Part shown: piece after piece, positions 1 through 7,792 of the stretch
Layout: every line of letters begins with the position of its first letter
Position numbering within the stretch: the first letter of the stretch is position 1
Made by a program: the position numbers and the translations under genes
Source: Microscilla marina ATCC 23134
GTDB lineage: Bacteria > Bacteroidota > Bacteroidia > Cytophagales > Microscillaceae
DNA: 64,000 bases
Assembly: GCF_000169175.1 (NCBI RefSeq)
Contig: NZ_AAWS01000012.1
Coordinates: forward strand, 67,001 to 131,000
Direction of reading: 5' to 3'
The notes under the pieces: generated by a model
What the model was told of the DNA's origin: nothing
Seen by the model: the letters and a program-made list of their open reading frames with translations, nothing else
Database searches by the model: none

Positions 1-314
1 TACATTTTCAAGAAGGATATTTCTTTTTACAGCAACAAGGAAAAAAAGATACGCAGGTATATGAATATCAGGTCTCTATATTTGAAAGTGCCAACGAAAA
101 ATACCGGGGCATTCATACTTCTTTTGTTGAGAGCATTACCCGGGGCATTGGACGCACCTTTGAGAGCTTAAAGTTAGAGTTGATACGCAAGTACAAAAAA
201 CTGCCTAATCCGGCAACTTACCTCATCAACTCGCAAGTGGTTTGCCCGGTAAACGCTACTTTGTTGCCCGTGTCTAAGCGAATGCTCATGAAATACCTGG
301 CAACAGTGCATTGA
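1..314 (+). CDS. C-terminal fragment of an unrecognised protein
   Basis: An open frame runs from the window edge (first full codon at position 3) to a TGA at 312-314, giving about 103 residues that end in ...LLPVSKRMLMKYLATVH. The start lies outside the window. The visible part is soluble and basic, with no membrane segment. I do not recognise the family. A strong terminator 30 bases downstream supports this being the true end of a gene. Confidence 0.6.
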   Translation, partial: HFQEGYFFLQQQGKKDTQVYEYQVSIFESANEKYRGIHTSFVESITRGIGRTFESLKLELIRKYKKLPNPATYLINSQVVCPVNATLLPVSKRMLMKYLATVH

Positions 315-343
315 ATGATCTAAATATTAAAGAATAGAACAGA

Positions 344-387
344 GGCAGAAACAGGGGGATTTAGATAACCAGGTTTCTGCCTTTTTT
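344..387 (+). terminator. Rho-independent terminator after the partial gene
   Basis: GGCAGAAAC (344-352) pairs perfectly with GTTTCTGCC (373-381) and is followed by six T (382-387). Confidence 0.85.
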
Positions 388-1203
388 GCTGAAGCAAAAA
401 AGCGGGTGGGGTAATGTTGTTTCACGCACTCATTCATTGTTTGTGTAATAGACAACCAAACAACGTAACTTTGCCTGGCTTATGTATACAGGTTTTTTTA
501 GCCCTAAGTAGCAGCAAGTAATTAGCTATAAATTATAAAAACAACTTGCTCATAATATGGTACACCTACTCATTAGGTATGTTGAATGCTGCCTTGGTAC
601 TTAATTTGTCTAACTTTATATTAGCTTAGGCTTATACGTTGGGCTTGATTATAAACTTACAATTGAACGTGTCAATCAGATAATTTTTGACAGTAAACTT
701 TTCTACCTATTCCAATTATTTTTTCATCTCCCCTTTAAAGTTTCATCAGGCATGTCCTTAATTTTTGCGAACCAGTATGCTTGCAAACTAACCTCATGTT
801 AATTAGAGCTTTGCTCAACTCCGCCGTATGGAGAGGCTAAAGCTAAAATAAAGACTTTGTTAAGGAAGCACATAGGGTTGAGCATCACTTTCGTGTATGA
901 CTTTTATACTGCTCGAATAGTTCGTTTATTCAGTCAAGGCTTAGTGCTACAAAATACCTGAAAAGTAAAGATTTTGTGTTGTTTAACTTCTACTTCTTCC
1001 TCAAAAGAATGATTTTATAAAACATGTACTGAAAAGACTCGAAAAGTTATCTTTGTTGAAATTTTTTTTTAGTAAGTTTAAAGTACCTACAAATCAATCA
1101 AATAAGTTGCTTATGGAGAGGTGTGTTTCAGTGATTAAAGATTATTTGATTTGGTAAGAGTAGCTCTGTTTAAGATACGAACAAGTCTAACGCTATTTTA
1201 CTT
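388..1203. other. Long intergenic region, no gene seen
   Basis: No convincing ORF, tRNA or known RNA is visible in these 816 bases. One imperfect hairpin lies at 807-844: AGCTTT with AAAGCT outside, and CTCC/GGAG around a 7-nt loop inside. It presumably also holds the promoter of the downstream TPR gene, but I see no exact TAnnTTTG box close to it. Confidence 0.5.
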
Positions 1204-2073
1204 ATGAACAATGAATTTACCAGCCAGGTAAACCTTGCAATGATTGCATTTGCCAAGCAAGCATACTATGACTCAATAGTGGCATTGGCTATGGCGTATA
1301 CCGATGAAAACTTGTGGAACCAAGCAGGAGAGTTTCAGGCTCCCTCAGAAAGCTTGAGCAATTCTCTGGAGATTATTACCCGCTTGGCTGAATTACCCGA
1401 AATCGAAGTACAGGATTTTGTGCATAGAATTATACAACAAATGCAAGAAGCACTAGAGATTACCCATCAAAATAGTACGGAGGCGTTTGAACAAGCCATA
1501 TACAATACGCGACATTTGGTAGATGCCTTTTACCAAGGGTTGAGACTGCTCAAAGAGCAAGGAGTGCCTATAGGGGTAAATCAAGACCCTCATATCAAGT
1601 TGGGCTTTTTTCTCGAACAGGGTAAAATTAATGTCCACTTATATGGTAAAATATCCAGTAGCCCGCCAGGGTTAAACCCTACCGAGGCACAACAGCTCCA
1701 GGATGCATTTTTACAGACAATGGATGCTGGTTCCAACTATCAACAAATGATTAATCTGGCAGCACGTTTGTCTAATCAAGGGCAATACGAAGATAGCAAT
1801 ACACTCTTGGTAAAAATTATAGAGCAATATCCAGAAGAAAAAGCCAGCAGTTTGAACTTGATTGGCGCGAATTGGTTTTTTTTGGCAAACTATGAGCAAG
1901 CCATTGAGTATTATGTAAAAGCTCGTGATGCCGGAGAAAGCGAAGACATGATTGATTTTAATGTATGGGAGGCTTGCCGCGAATTGTACAAGAGTGCTGA
2001 TACCCCTGAAGAAGCACTGCATTGGAAAAACTACTACAAACGATTATTCCCCCAAGGCAAACATAAATTTTAG
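1204..2073 (+). CDS. TPR-containing protein of unknown function
   Basis: This 289-residue protein has no signal peptide or membrane segment, so it is probably cytoplasmic. The N-terminal two thirds (about 1-175) is helical and matches nothing I know. The C-terminal part (about 178-285) carries degenerate tetratricopeptide repeats, e.g. 'NLAARLSNQGQYEDSNTLL' and 'LIGANWFFLANYEQAIEYY', with the usual small/large residue pattern. TPRs are protein-binding scaffolds; no partner can be inferred. The gene stands alone between an 800-base empty region and hslU. ATG at 1204 is the first good start. Confidence 0.75.
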   Translation: MNNEFTSQVNLAMIAFAKQAYYDSIVALAMAYTDENLWNQAGEFQAPSESLSNSLEIITRLAELPEIEVQDFVHRIIQQMQEALEITHQNSTEAFEQAIYNTRHLVDAFYQGLRLLKEQGVPIGVNQDPHIKLGFFLEQGKINVHLYGKISSSPPGLNPTEAQQLQDAFLQTMDAGSNYQQMINLAARLSNQGQYEDSNTLLVKIIEQYPEEKASSLNLIGANWFFLANYEQAIEYYVKARDAGESEDMIDFNVWEACRELYKSADTPEEALHWKNYYKRLFPQGKHKF

Positions 2074-2324
2074 AGATATAGCTGTACTTTTGTCTACCTA
2101 TTGGAAAGACATTTTGTCATACTTTGCTAGTTTGGCAAACTTTTCAAGGTAGTTGCCTGTAGTAATTTTTGATTTTGTGAACTCAACAAATCCGGTCATT
2201 GCAATTTATATTTTAGCACAATCTAAATATTGGATTGATCAGCCAATAACAAATCTTATTTTGAGTTATATTCACAAATCTTGCAAACTACCAGATAAAA
2301 CGAAGACAATTTCAACAAAACAAT

Positions 2325-3737
2325 ATGGCAGATAATCAAAAACATCTTACTCCAAGAGAAATCGTAGCCGAACTTGACAAATATATCATAGGACAAAATG
2401 ACGCAAAAAAACAAGTAGCTATTGCTTTGCGTAACCGTTGGAGACGAATGAATAGTGCTGATGATATGCGGCAAGAAATAGTACCCAACAATATTTTGAT
2501 GATTGGTGCTACTGGGGTAGGTAAAACCGAAATAGCCCGCCGTTTAGCTAAAATAGCTGATGCCCCCTTTACCAAAGTAGAAGCCTCTAAATTTACCGAA
2601 GTTGGATATGTAGGTCGTGATGTAGAAAGTATGGTACGCGACCTTGTAGAACAAGCCATTAATATGGTGAAGGCGTCTAAGCGCGAAACTGTACAAGAAC
2701 GTGCCACAGAAATTGTAGAAGAAATTATATTAGATGCCCTTATTCCTCCAGTACGTGATGCCTCCGCTCAAAATTCGTTTACTGGTTTTACAATGGATGT
2801 CACCCCTGACGAAACCTCGTCAATGAGCAAGGATGATCAGGAGTTGAACGAAAAAACCCGTGACCGTTTCCGCGAGAAAATTCGGAATGGTGAAATGGAT
2901 GAGCGAAAAATTGAAATCAATATTTCGCAAAATGGCATGGGCAACGTCGGAATGGTAGGACCAGGAATGGACGAAATGGCAATGATGAACATCCAGGAGA
3001 TGATTAATGGAATGTTGCCCAAGAAAAGTAAAAAACGAAAGGTAACGATTGCCGAAGCACGTAAGATATTGTTGGAAGAAGAGGTAAACAAACTCATCGA
3101 CATGGATGAGGTAAAAGAAGAAGCCTTAAAGAAAGCTGAAAACACCGGGATGATCTTTATAGATGAGATCGATAAAATTGCCCGTGGTTCAAGCGGAGGC
3201 AGTGGACCTGATGTAAGCCGTGAAGGTGTACAACGTGATTTGCTCCCTATAGTAGAAGGTAGTTCTATCAATACCAAATACGGAGTACTTAAGTCTGACC
3301 ATATTTTATTCGTTGCAGCTGGGGCATTTCATGTGTCTAAACCCTCTGATTTGATCCCTGAATTGCAAGGACGTTTCCCAATCAGGGTAGAACTTAGTAG
3401 CTTGACCAAAGAAGACTTCTACCAAATTTTGAAAGAGCCGAAAAATGCTTTGACTAAGCAGTATGAGGCAATGTTACATGCCGAAGGAGTATCGCTTGCT
3501 TTTCAAGACGATGCTTTAGAGCAACTTGCTGAAATGGCTTACCAGATCAACCTTGAGGTAGAAAACATAGGTGCACGTCGCCTGCATACTGTCATGAGTC
3601 ATCTGCTAAACGACTTCTTATTTGACGTACCCGATGTGATTGGACCCAATGCCAAGATTTTGGTTACCAAAGATATGGTACAAGAAAAACTTGCTGGCCT
3701 GGTACAGGATAAAGATTTGAGTCAGTTTATACTTTAA
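2325..3737 (+). CDS. hslU: ATP-dependent protease ATPase subunit HslU
   Basis: HslU is the AAA+ unfoldase ring that feeds substrates to the HslV peptidase in the cytoplasm. The 470 residues show the N-terminal 'LTPREIVAELDKYIIGQ' motif, Walker A GATGVGKTE at 61-69, an intermediate domain (about 110-250) rich in Met/Gly near 'GMGNVGMVGPGMDEMAMM', Walker B 'MIFIDEID' with the acidic pair at about 280-281, and 'LQGRFPIRVEL' near 350. The C-terminus 'DLSQFIL' matches the tail that docks into HslV. hslV is not in this window. The gene has its own terminator at 3782-3822. Confidence 0.97.
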   Translation: MADNQKHLTPREIVAELDKYIIGQNDAKKQVAIALRNRWRRMNSADDMRQEIVPNNILMIGATGVGKTEIARRLAKIADAPFTKVEASKFTEVGYVGRDVESMVRDLVEQAINMVKASKRETVQERATEIVEEIILDALIPPVRDASAQNSFTGFTMDVTPDETSSMSKDDQELNEKTRDRFREKIRNGEMDERKIEINISQNGMGNVGMVGPGMDEMAMMNIQEMINGMLPKKSKKRKVTIAEARKILLEEEVNKLIDMDEVKEEALKKAENTGMIFIDEIDKIARGSSGGSGPDVSREGVQRDLLPIVEGSSINTKYGVLKSDHILFVAAGAFHVSKPSDLIPELQGRFPIRVELSSLTKEDFYQILKEPKNALTKQYEAMLHAEGVSLAFQDDALEQLAEMAYQINLEVENIGARRLHTVMSHLLNDFLFDVPDVIGPNAKILVTKDMVQEKLAGLVQDKDLSQFIL

Positions 3738-3744
3738 GCCATGA

Positions 3745-3772
3745 GCTGCTAGTTACAAGCTTATAGCTTTGG
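3745..3772 (+). repeat. Degenerate 7-nt periodic repeat
   Basis: Four consecutive heptads, GCTGCTA, GTTACAA, GCTTATA and GCTTTGG, start 8 bases after the hslU stop. They belong to the GCTTxxx heptad class seen at several other intergenic sites in the window. Confidence 0.55.
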
Positions 3773-3781
3773 TAAAGTAAG

Positions 3782-3822
3782 CCTTGAGTGTTATTTTCAA
3801 TGATAATACTCAAGGTTTTTTT
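3782..3822 (+). terminator. hslU terminator
   Basis: CCTTGAGTGTTAT (3782-3794) pairs with ATAATACTCAAGG (3803-3815), 12 Watson-Crick pairs plus one G-U, followed by seven T. Confidence 0.9.
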
Positions 3823-3857
3823 ATGCCCATAAAGAGCGAAAGTGTAAAAATGCCTGA

Positions 3858-3895
3858 ACTTGAAGCTTGTTGCCTGTAGCTTATCGCTTGTCGCT
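3858..3895 (+). repeat. Degenerate 7-nt periodic repeat
   Basis: Five heptads in register (ACTTGAA, GCTTGTT, GCCTGTA, GCTTATC, GCTTGTC) plus a trailing GCT lie just upstream of the efp promoter. The TTG of the last full heptad (3888-3890) is also the best candidate for the promoter -33 element. Confidence 0.6.
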
Positions 3896-3917
3896 AAAAA
3901 GAAAAATCTTAATTTTG
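3888..3917 (+). promoter_or_regulatory. Probable efp promoter (Bacteroidota type)
   Basis: TAATTTTG at 3910-3917 matches the TAnnTTTG -7 consensus of this phylum. TTG at 3888-3890 lies 19 bases upstream as a -33 element. Transcription would start near 3924, about 20 bases before the ATG at 3947. This also rules out the longer in-frame start at 3860, which would lie upstream of the promoter. Confidence 0.5.
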
Positions 3918-3946
3918 CCACTCATAAGAATCAAAACATAGAATTT

Positions 3947-4513
3947 ATGGCGACTACTTCAGATATTTCAAGAGGTGCATTTATCCGGTTAAATGGTGAG
4001 TTGGGCGTAGTGATGGAATACGAGCATGTAACTCCTAACAAAACCCGCGCTATGTACCATGTAAAATTACGCAATATCCGTACTGGCAAAATCATCGAAC
4101 ACCGTTATCGCTCAGGCGAAACCGTAGATATGGAGCGTGTAGAAACTAAAGAGCTTCAATATATTTATAAAGAAGGTGATGCTTTGGTATGTATGGATAC
4201 CACTACTTATGAGCAAACAATGATTGATGGCTCGTTGGTAGGCGATACCCTTAAGTTTGTAAAAGAAGAGATGCTGATCAGCGTAGGCTTCGACTCTGAC
4301 GAAAATCCTATTTTCGCTGAAGCACCTACCTTTGTTGAGTTGGAAATAACTTATACCGAACCTGGGCTTAAGGGCGATACGGCTACCAACACCCTAAAAC
4401 CTGCGACTTTAGAAACAGGAGCCGAAATAAGAATACCTTTGTTTGTAGACACTGGCGAGATAGTAAGAATAGACACTCGTACCGGAGAGTATGTAGAACG
4501 GGTAAAAAAATAA
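3947..4513 (+). CDS. efp: Translation elongation factor P
   Basis: EF-P enters the ribosomal E site and relieves stalling on polyproline stretches. I place the start at ATG 3947 (MATTSDISRG...), giving 188 residues, the usual EF-P length. An in-frame upstream extension to 3860 encodes repeat DNA, not protein. The three beta-barrel domains are clear: KOW-like (1-65), OB (about 66-128) with 'VCMDTTTYEQ', and the C-terminal OB signature 'LKGDTATNTLKPATLETGA'. The domain I tip loop, normally PGKG, reads P30-N31-K32-T33. The modified-lysine position is kept but both flanking glycines are lost. It has its own terminator. Confidence 0.96.
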   Translation: MATTSDISRGAFIRLNGELGVVMEYEHVTPNKTRAMYHVKLRNIRTGKIIEHRYRSGETVDMERVETKELQYIYKEGDALVCMDTTTYEQTMIDGSLVGDTLKFVKEEMLISVGFDSDENPIFAEAPTFVELEITYTEPGLKGDTATNTLKPATLETGAEIRIPLFVDTGEIVRIDTRTGEYVERVKK

Positions 4514-4537
4514 ATAAACAATTATCAAGTTCTGAAT

Positions 4538-4577
4538 AACCCTGTGTAACCACTTGTTGCGCAGGGTTGTTGTTTTT
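4538..4577 (+). terminator. efp terminator
   Basis: AACCCTGTG (4538-4546) pairs with CGCAGGGTT (4560-4568) around a 13-nt loop. GTTG and five T follow. Confidence 0.75.
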
Positions 4578-4675
4578 AGGTGGTTTTGTGCCATTGCTTT
4601 ACTATGACTGTAGCAAGGTAAAGCCTCACCTCAATGCCTGAAACCTACTTTTGAACCTTATCCATTGATTTTTGT

Positions 4676-4683
4676 TATATTTG
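4676..4683 (+). promoter_or_regulatory. Probable mnmG -7 promoter element
   Basis: TATATTTG exactly matches TAnnTTTG, 68 bases before the ATG at 4752. The upstream spacing to a TTG (4651-4653) is a little long at 22 bases, so the -33 box is uncertain. Confidence 0.4.
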
Positions 4684-4751
4684 TAAAATTTTTAGATCAT
4701 AACTGACCTAAGCGGGTACACAAAGCGTTTAGGTTGAAATTATTGAATGCC

Positions 4752-6614
4752 ATGTTTCCAAAGTATGATGTTATAGTAGTAGGAGGGGGGCACGCAGGGT
4801 GCGAAGCAGCTTCTGCTGCTGCCAATCTGGGTTCTAAAGTTTTGTTGATTACCATGGATATGAACAAGATCGCTCAAATGTCTTGTAACCCGGCCATGGG
4901 TGGCGTAGCTAAAGGACAGATTGTGAGAGAGATAGATGCATTGGGCGGTATGAGCGGCATTGTCACTGATAAAACAATGATTCAGTTTCGAATGTTGAAC
5001 CGATCCAAAGGAGCTGCTATGTGGAGTCCACGTTGCCAAAGCGATAGAATGCGCTTTGCCGAAGAATGGAGAATTACCTTGGAGCAAAACCTCAATGTAG
5101 ATTTTTGGCAAGACATGGTGGTGGGGATGGTCGTGAAAGACAACCAGGTAAGTGGGGTAGTGACTTCTATGGGGCTTGAGGTTTTAAGTAACTCAGTGAT
5201 TCTCACCAGTGGCACTTTTATGAATGGCCTGATTCACATAGGAGAAAAACAATTTGGAGGAGGCAGAGCAGGCGAACGAGCTTCTAAAGGGATTACCGAA
5301 CAGTTGGTGCAGTTGGGTTTCGAGGCAGGAAGAATGAAAACCGGAACCCCTCCACGTGTTGATGCCCGCTCGATCAACTATGAGGTAATGGAAGAACAAG
5401 CCGGAGATGTAGATCCTGGTAAGTTTTCTTATACTGATACTCCCAAACTCAAAGAGCAACGGAGTTGTCATATTACTTATACCAACAAAAAAGTACACGC
5501 CATACTAGAGAAAGGCTTTGACAAGTCTCCTATGTTTGCGGGGCGTATCAAAGGCATAGGTCCTCGTTATTGTCCCTCTATCGAAGATAAAATCAATCGT
5601 TTTGCCGAGCGTGAACGTCATCAAATATTTGTAGAGCCCGAAGGCTGGAATACAGTAGAAGTATATGTCAATGGTTTTTCTACTTCGTTGCCCGAAGAGG
5701 TGCAGTATGAAGCCTTACACAGTATTGTAGGCTTCGAAAATGCCAAAATGTTTCGCCCTGGATACGCCATAGAGTATGATTATTTTCCGCCTACCCAATT
5801 GAAAATGACGCTTGAGACCAAACTGGTTGAAAACTTATTTTTTGCTGGGCAAATCAACGGAACCACTGGCTACGAAGAGGCGGCTTGTCAGGGAATGATG
5901 GCAGGAATCAATGCTCATTTAAAGGTAAAAGAAGAAAACCCATTTATTTTGAGTCGTTCTGAAGCATACATTGGAGTATTGATAGATGATTTGATCAATA
6001 AGGGCACAGATGAGCCCTACCGCATGTTTACTTCAAGGGCTGAATACCGTATTTTGTTGCGTCAGGACAATGCTGACCTGCGATTGACTGAAAAGTCTTA
6101 CAAACTAGGGCTTGCCTCAGAAAAGCGTATGCAACGCGTGCGGGAAAAAAGAGGGCAAATCAAACAAATGTCTGAAGAGTTGGCAAAGATCAAATACAAA
6201 CCCAACGAGATTAACAACCACTTAGAAACCTTGGGTACTGCCTCTATCAAAGAAAAATCGGCTTTGATCAACCTGGTAAAGCGACCTGAAGTAAGTTTCG
6301 AAAAGCTAAGGAGTTTGGAAGGAAGCGTTGCAGAGTTTTTAAACCAGTTTGATCACGAAGTAGTAGAGCAAGTAGAGATTTTGACCAAATATGCTTCTTA
6401 TATTGACAAAGAAGAAAAAATGGCGCAAAAGCTGTATGAACTGGAAGGTTTTCGGATTCCTGTAAGCTTTGATTATGACAACCTCAAAGCCATTTCGTCT
6501 GAAGGACGTGAAAAACTCAAAACTATTCGCCCTGACACTATAGGGCAGGCTTCACGCATTAGTGGCGTATCACCATCAGACATTTCTATTTTAATGGTGT
6601 ACCTGGGGCGTTAG
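4752..6614 (+). CDS. mnmG: tRNA uridine-5-carboxymethylaminomethyl modification enzyme MnmG (GidA)
   Basis: With MnmE, this FAD enzyme installs the (carboxymethyl)aminomethyl group on wobble uridine 34 of several tRNAs. From ATG 4752 the protein has 620 residues. A TTG six codons upstream is possible, but [16 protein letters not shown] is the common family start. Seen: the FAD Rossmann motif [12 protein letters not shown] near the N-terminus, '[20 protein letters not shown]', the catalytic-cysteine loop '[12 protein letters not shown]', '[14 protein letters not shown]', and the helical C-terminal tail '[19 protein letters not shown]' that contacts MnmE/tRNA. It is monocistronic, ended by a strong terminator. 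Confidence 0.97.
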   Translation: MFPKYDVIVVGGGHAGCEAASAAANLGSKVLLITMDMNKIAQMSCNPAMGGVAKGQIVREIDALGGMSGIVTDKTMIQFRMLNRSKGAAMWSPRCQSDRMRFAEEWRITLEQNLNVDFWQDMVVGMVVKDNQVSGVVTSMGLEVLSNSVILTSGTFMNGLIHIGEKQFGGGRAGERASKGITEQLVQLGFEAGRMKTGTPPRVDARSINYEVMEEQAGDVDPGKFSYTDTPKLKEQRSCHITYTNKKVHAILEKGFDKSPMFAGRIKGIGPRYCPSIEDKINRFAERERHQIFVEPEGWNTVEVYVNGFSTSLPEEVQYEALHSIVGFENAKMFRPGYAIEYDYFPPTQLKMTLETKLVENLFFAGQINGTTGYEEAACQGMMAGINAHLKVKEENPFILSRSEAYIGVLIDDLINKGTDEPYRMFTSRAEYRILLRQDNADLRLTEKSYKLGLASEKRMQRVREKRGQIKQMSEELAKIKYKPNEINNHLETLGTASIKEKSALINLVKRPEVSFEKLRSLEGSVAEFLNQFDHEVVEQVEILTKYASYIDKEEKMAQKLYELEGFRIPVSFDYDNLKAISSEGREKLKTIRPDTIGQASRISGVSPSDISILMVYLGR

Positions 6615-6633
6615 TTCAGAAATATACATAAAC

Positions 6634-6663
6634 AAAAAGCGGAGGTATCACCTCCGCTTTTTT
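6634..6663 (+). terminator. mnmG terminator
   Basis: GCGGAGG (6639-6645), 5-nt loop TATCA, CCTCCGC (6651-6657), with A-run before and six T after. Confidence 0.93.
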
Positions 6664-6793
6664 GTAAACCAATGTAAGGCATTACGATACAGTAATAATA
6701 TCCCTTTTGCCTGTTTATAAGGAAAACAGTTGAGTTGAAGATCAAGACAACTGTTTAAATAATCTATTATTGATATAGTTGGCTTTTGTGTTC

Positions 6794-6990
6794 CTAGTAC
6801 AACGGGAACTAAATTACTAATGATTTATTCAGCGACTTTTGCCCTCTTACTTCATCGCCAAAAAGTTAGATAGCTATGGCTATCCGCCATTTTAACGATT
6901 CGTTAGAGAACAAAACCGAGCTTTTCGCGAGCTCAACGAAGTTAATTCATCCAAATTAATTCATTATTTACTTAATCCCCATTGTACTAG
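6794..6990 (-). repeat. Long-hairpin intergenic element, copy 1 (inverted)
   Basis: The ends are inverted: CTAGTACAA (6794-6802) against TTGTACTAG (6982-6990), continuing as ACGGGAACTAAAT against ATTTACTTAATCCCCA with only transition differences. The centre holds the family apical hairpin GATAGC-TATG-GCTATC (6869-6884), which on the minus strand has the loop CATA. The outer arms are homologous, in reverse orientation, to the element at 14638-14846. It fills most of the mnmG-hmuY intergenic gap, where no gene is seen. Confidence 0.6.
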
Positions 6991-7110
6991 CTGGTCGGAG
7001 AATAATTGCTATTGGATTCAAAAACTCAATAAAAGGTTAAGTAAATGTTTGTTTTCATTGTCGCTGATACCAGCGAACAAGTGTAAGTATGATATTTAGG
7101 TATTGTAGAA

Positions 7111-7734
7111 TTACTTTAGGTTTTTACTTCCGTCAGCCTGGTACATATACCTGAAAGTATAAGTGGCCGATTGATCTTTGAAAGCATCAGGCGTAGCCGG
7201 AGCATCTTTATAGTAGCTTAGTATCTCTACTTTGGCATATTTGCCATCAAAGGTTTTCACCATAATTACCTTACCAGCAATGGGAGTAATCAAGTGCGAA
7301 GGAGGTCCGGCATAATTGTACCATCCATTGTTGCTTCCGGCAGGCACTGCCAGGCGCTCGTTACTATCCTGACGAAACTCCTCGCTTGCTGGCGCTGTAG
7401 TGAGCTCTTCAAACACCCCTGTTTTGATTACTGCACCTGCTTGCCCACTCCCGCTAATTCCACTATTAAATATGATACTGGAGCCCTTAAAACCAATGTC
7501 CCAGTTTTCGTCTTTGCTTACAGTACTACCTTTTTCAAGGCTAAAATATACATAAGGGTTTTCCTGAATCACCTTGCCCGTAGTGCGGTCAATCACATCG
7601 CCAGGAGCTGCCAGGTTCTGATATGTTTTGGTTTCTAAAGGAGGAGTTACAGTTTCAGAGGCTTCTTTCTTGCAAGCGGTGCAAGTCAGCAGAACTCCTG
7701 CCACCATCAGAAAAATAAAGCTAAATCTAGTCAT
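7111..7734 (-). CDS. hmuY: HmuY-like heme-binding lipoprotein
   Basis: HmuY proteins are outer-membrane lipoproteins that take heme from host proteins and pass it to the TonB receptor HmuR. The 207-residue product has a lipoprotein signal (residues 1-20, lipidated Cys21 in 'CTAC'), then the family pattern 'YVYFSLEKGS', 'NWDIGFKGSSI', 'HLITPIAGKVIMVKTFDGK' and 'KVEILSYY'. It lies 58 bases downstream of the receptor gene on the same strand. The mature chain has one histidine only (His147) plus Met158 and Met197, so bis-histidine ligation as in the Porphyromonas protein is impossible. The family call is by motif memory and context. Confidence 0.85.
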   Translation of the reverse strand: MTRFSFIFLMVAGVLLTCTACKKEASETVTPPLETKTYQNLAAPGDVIDRTTGKVIQENPYVYFSLEKGSTVSKDENWDIGFKGSSIIFNSGISGSGQAGAVIKTGVFEELTTAPASEEFRQDSNERLAVPAGSNNGWYNYAGPPSHLITPIAGKVIMVKTFDGKYAKVEILSYYKDAPATPDAFKDQSATYTFRYMYQADGSKNLK

Positions 7735-7792
7735 TGTTTCTACACTATTTGTTATTAAAAATTGATTCTAATCTAAGACACTAAAATGCCAT

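Noticed and set aside
2153-2335. 60-codon frame before hslU
   Set aside because: Overlaps the hslU start and has no protein-like features.
3860-3946. N-terminal extension of EF-P
   Set aside because: It encodes the heptad repeat and promoter region; EF-P of normal length starts at 3947.
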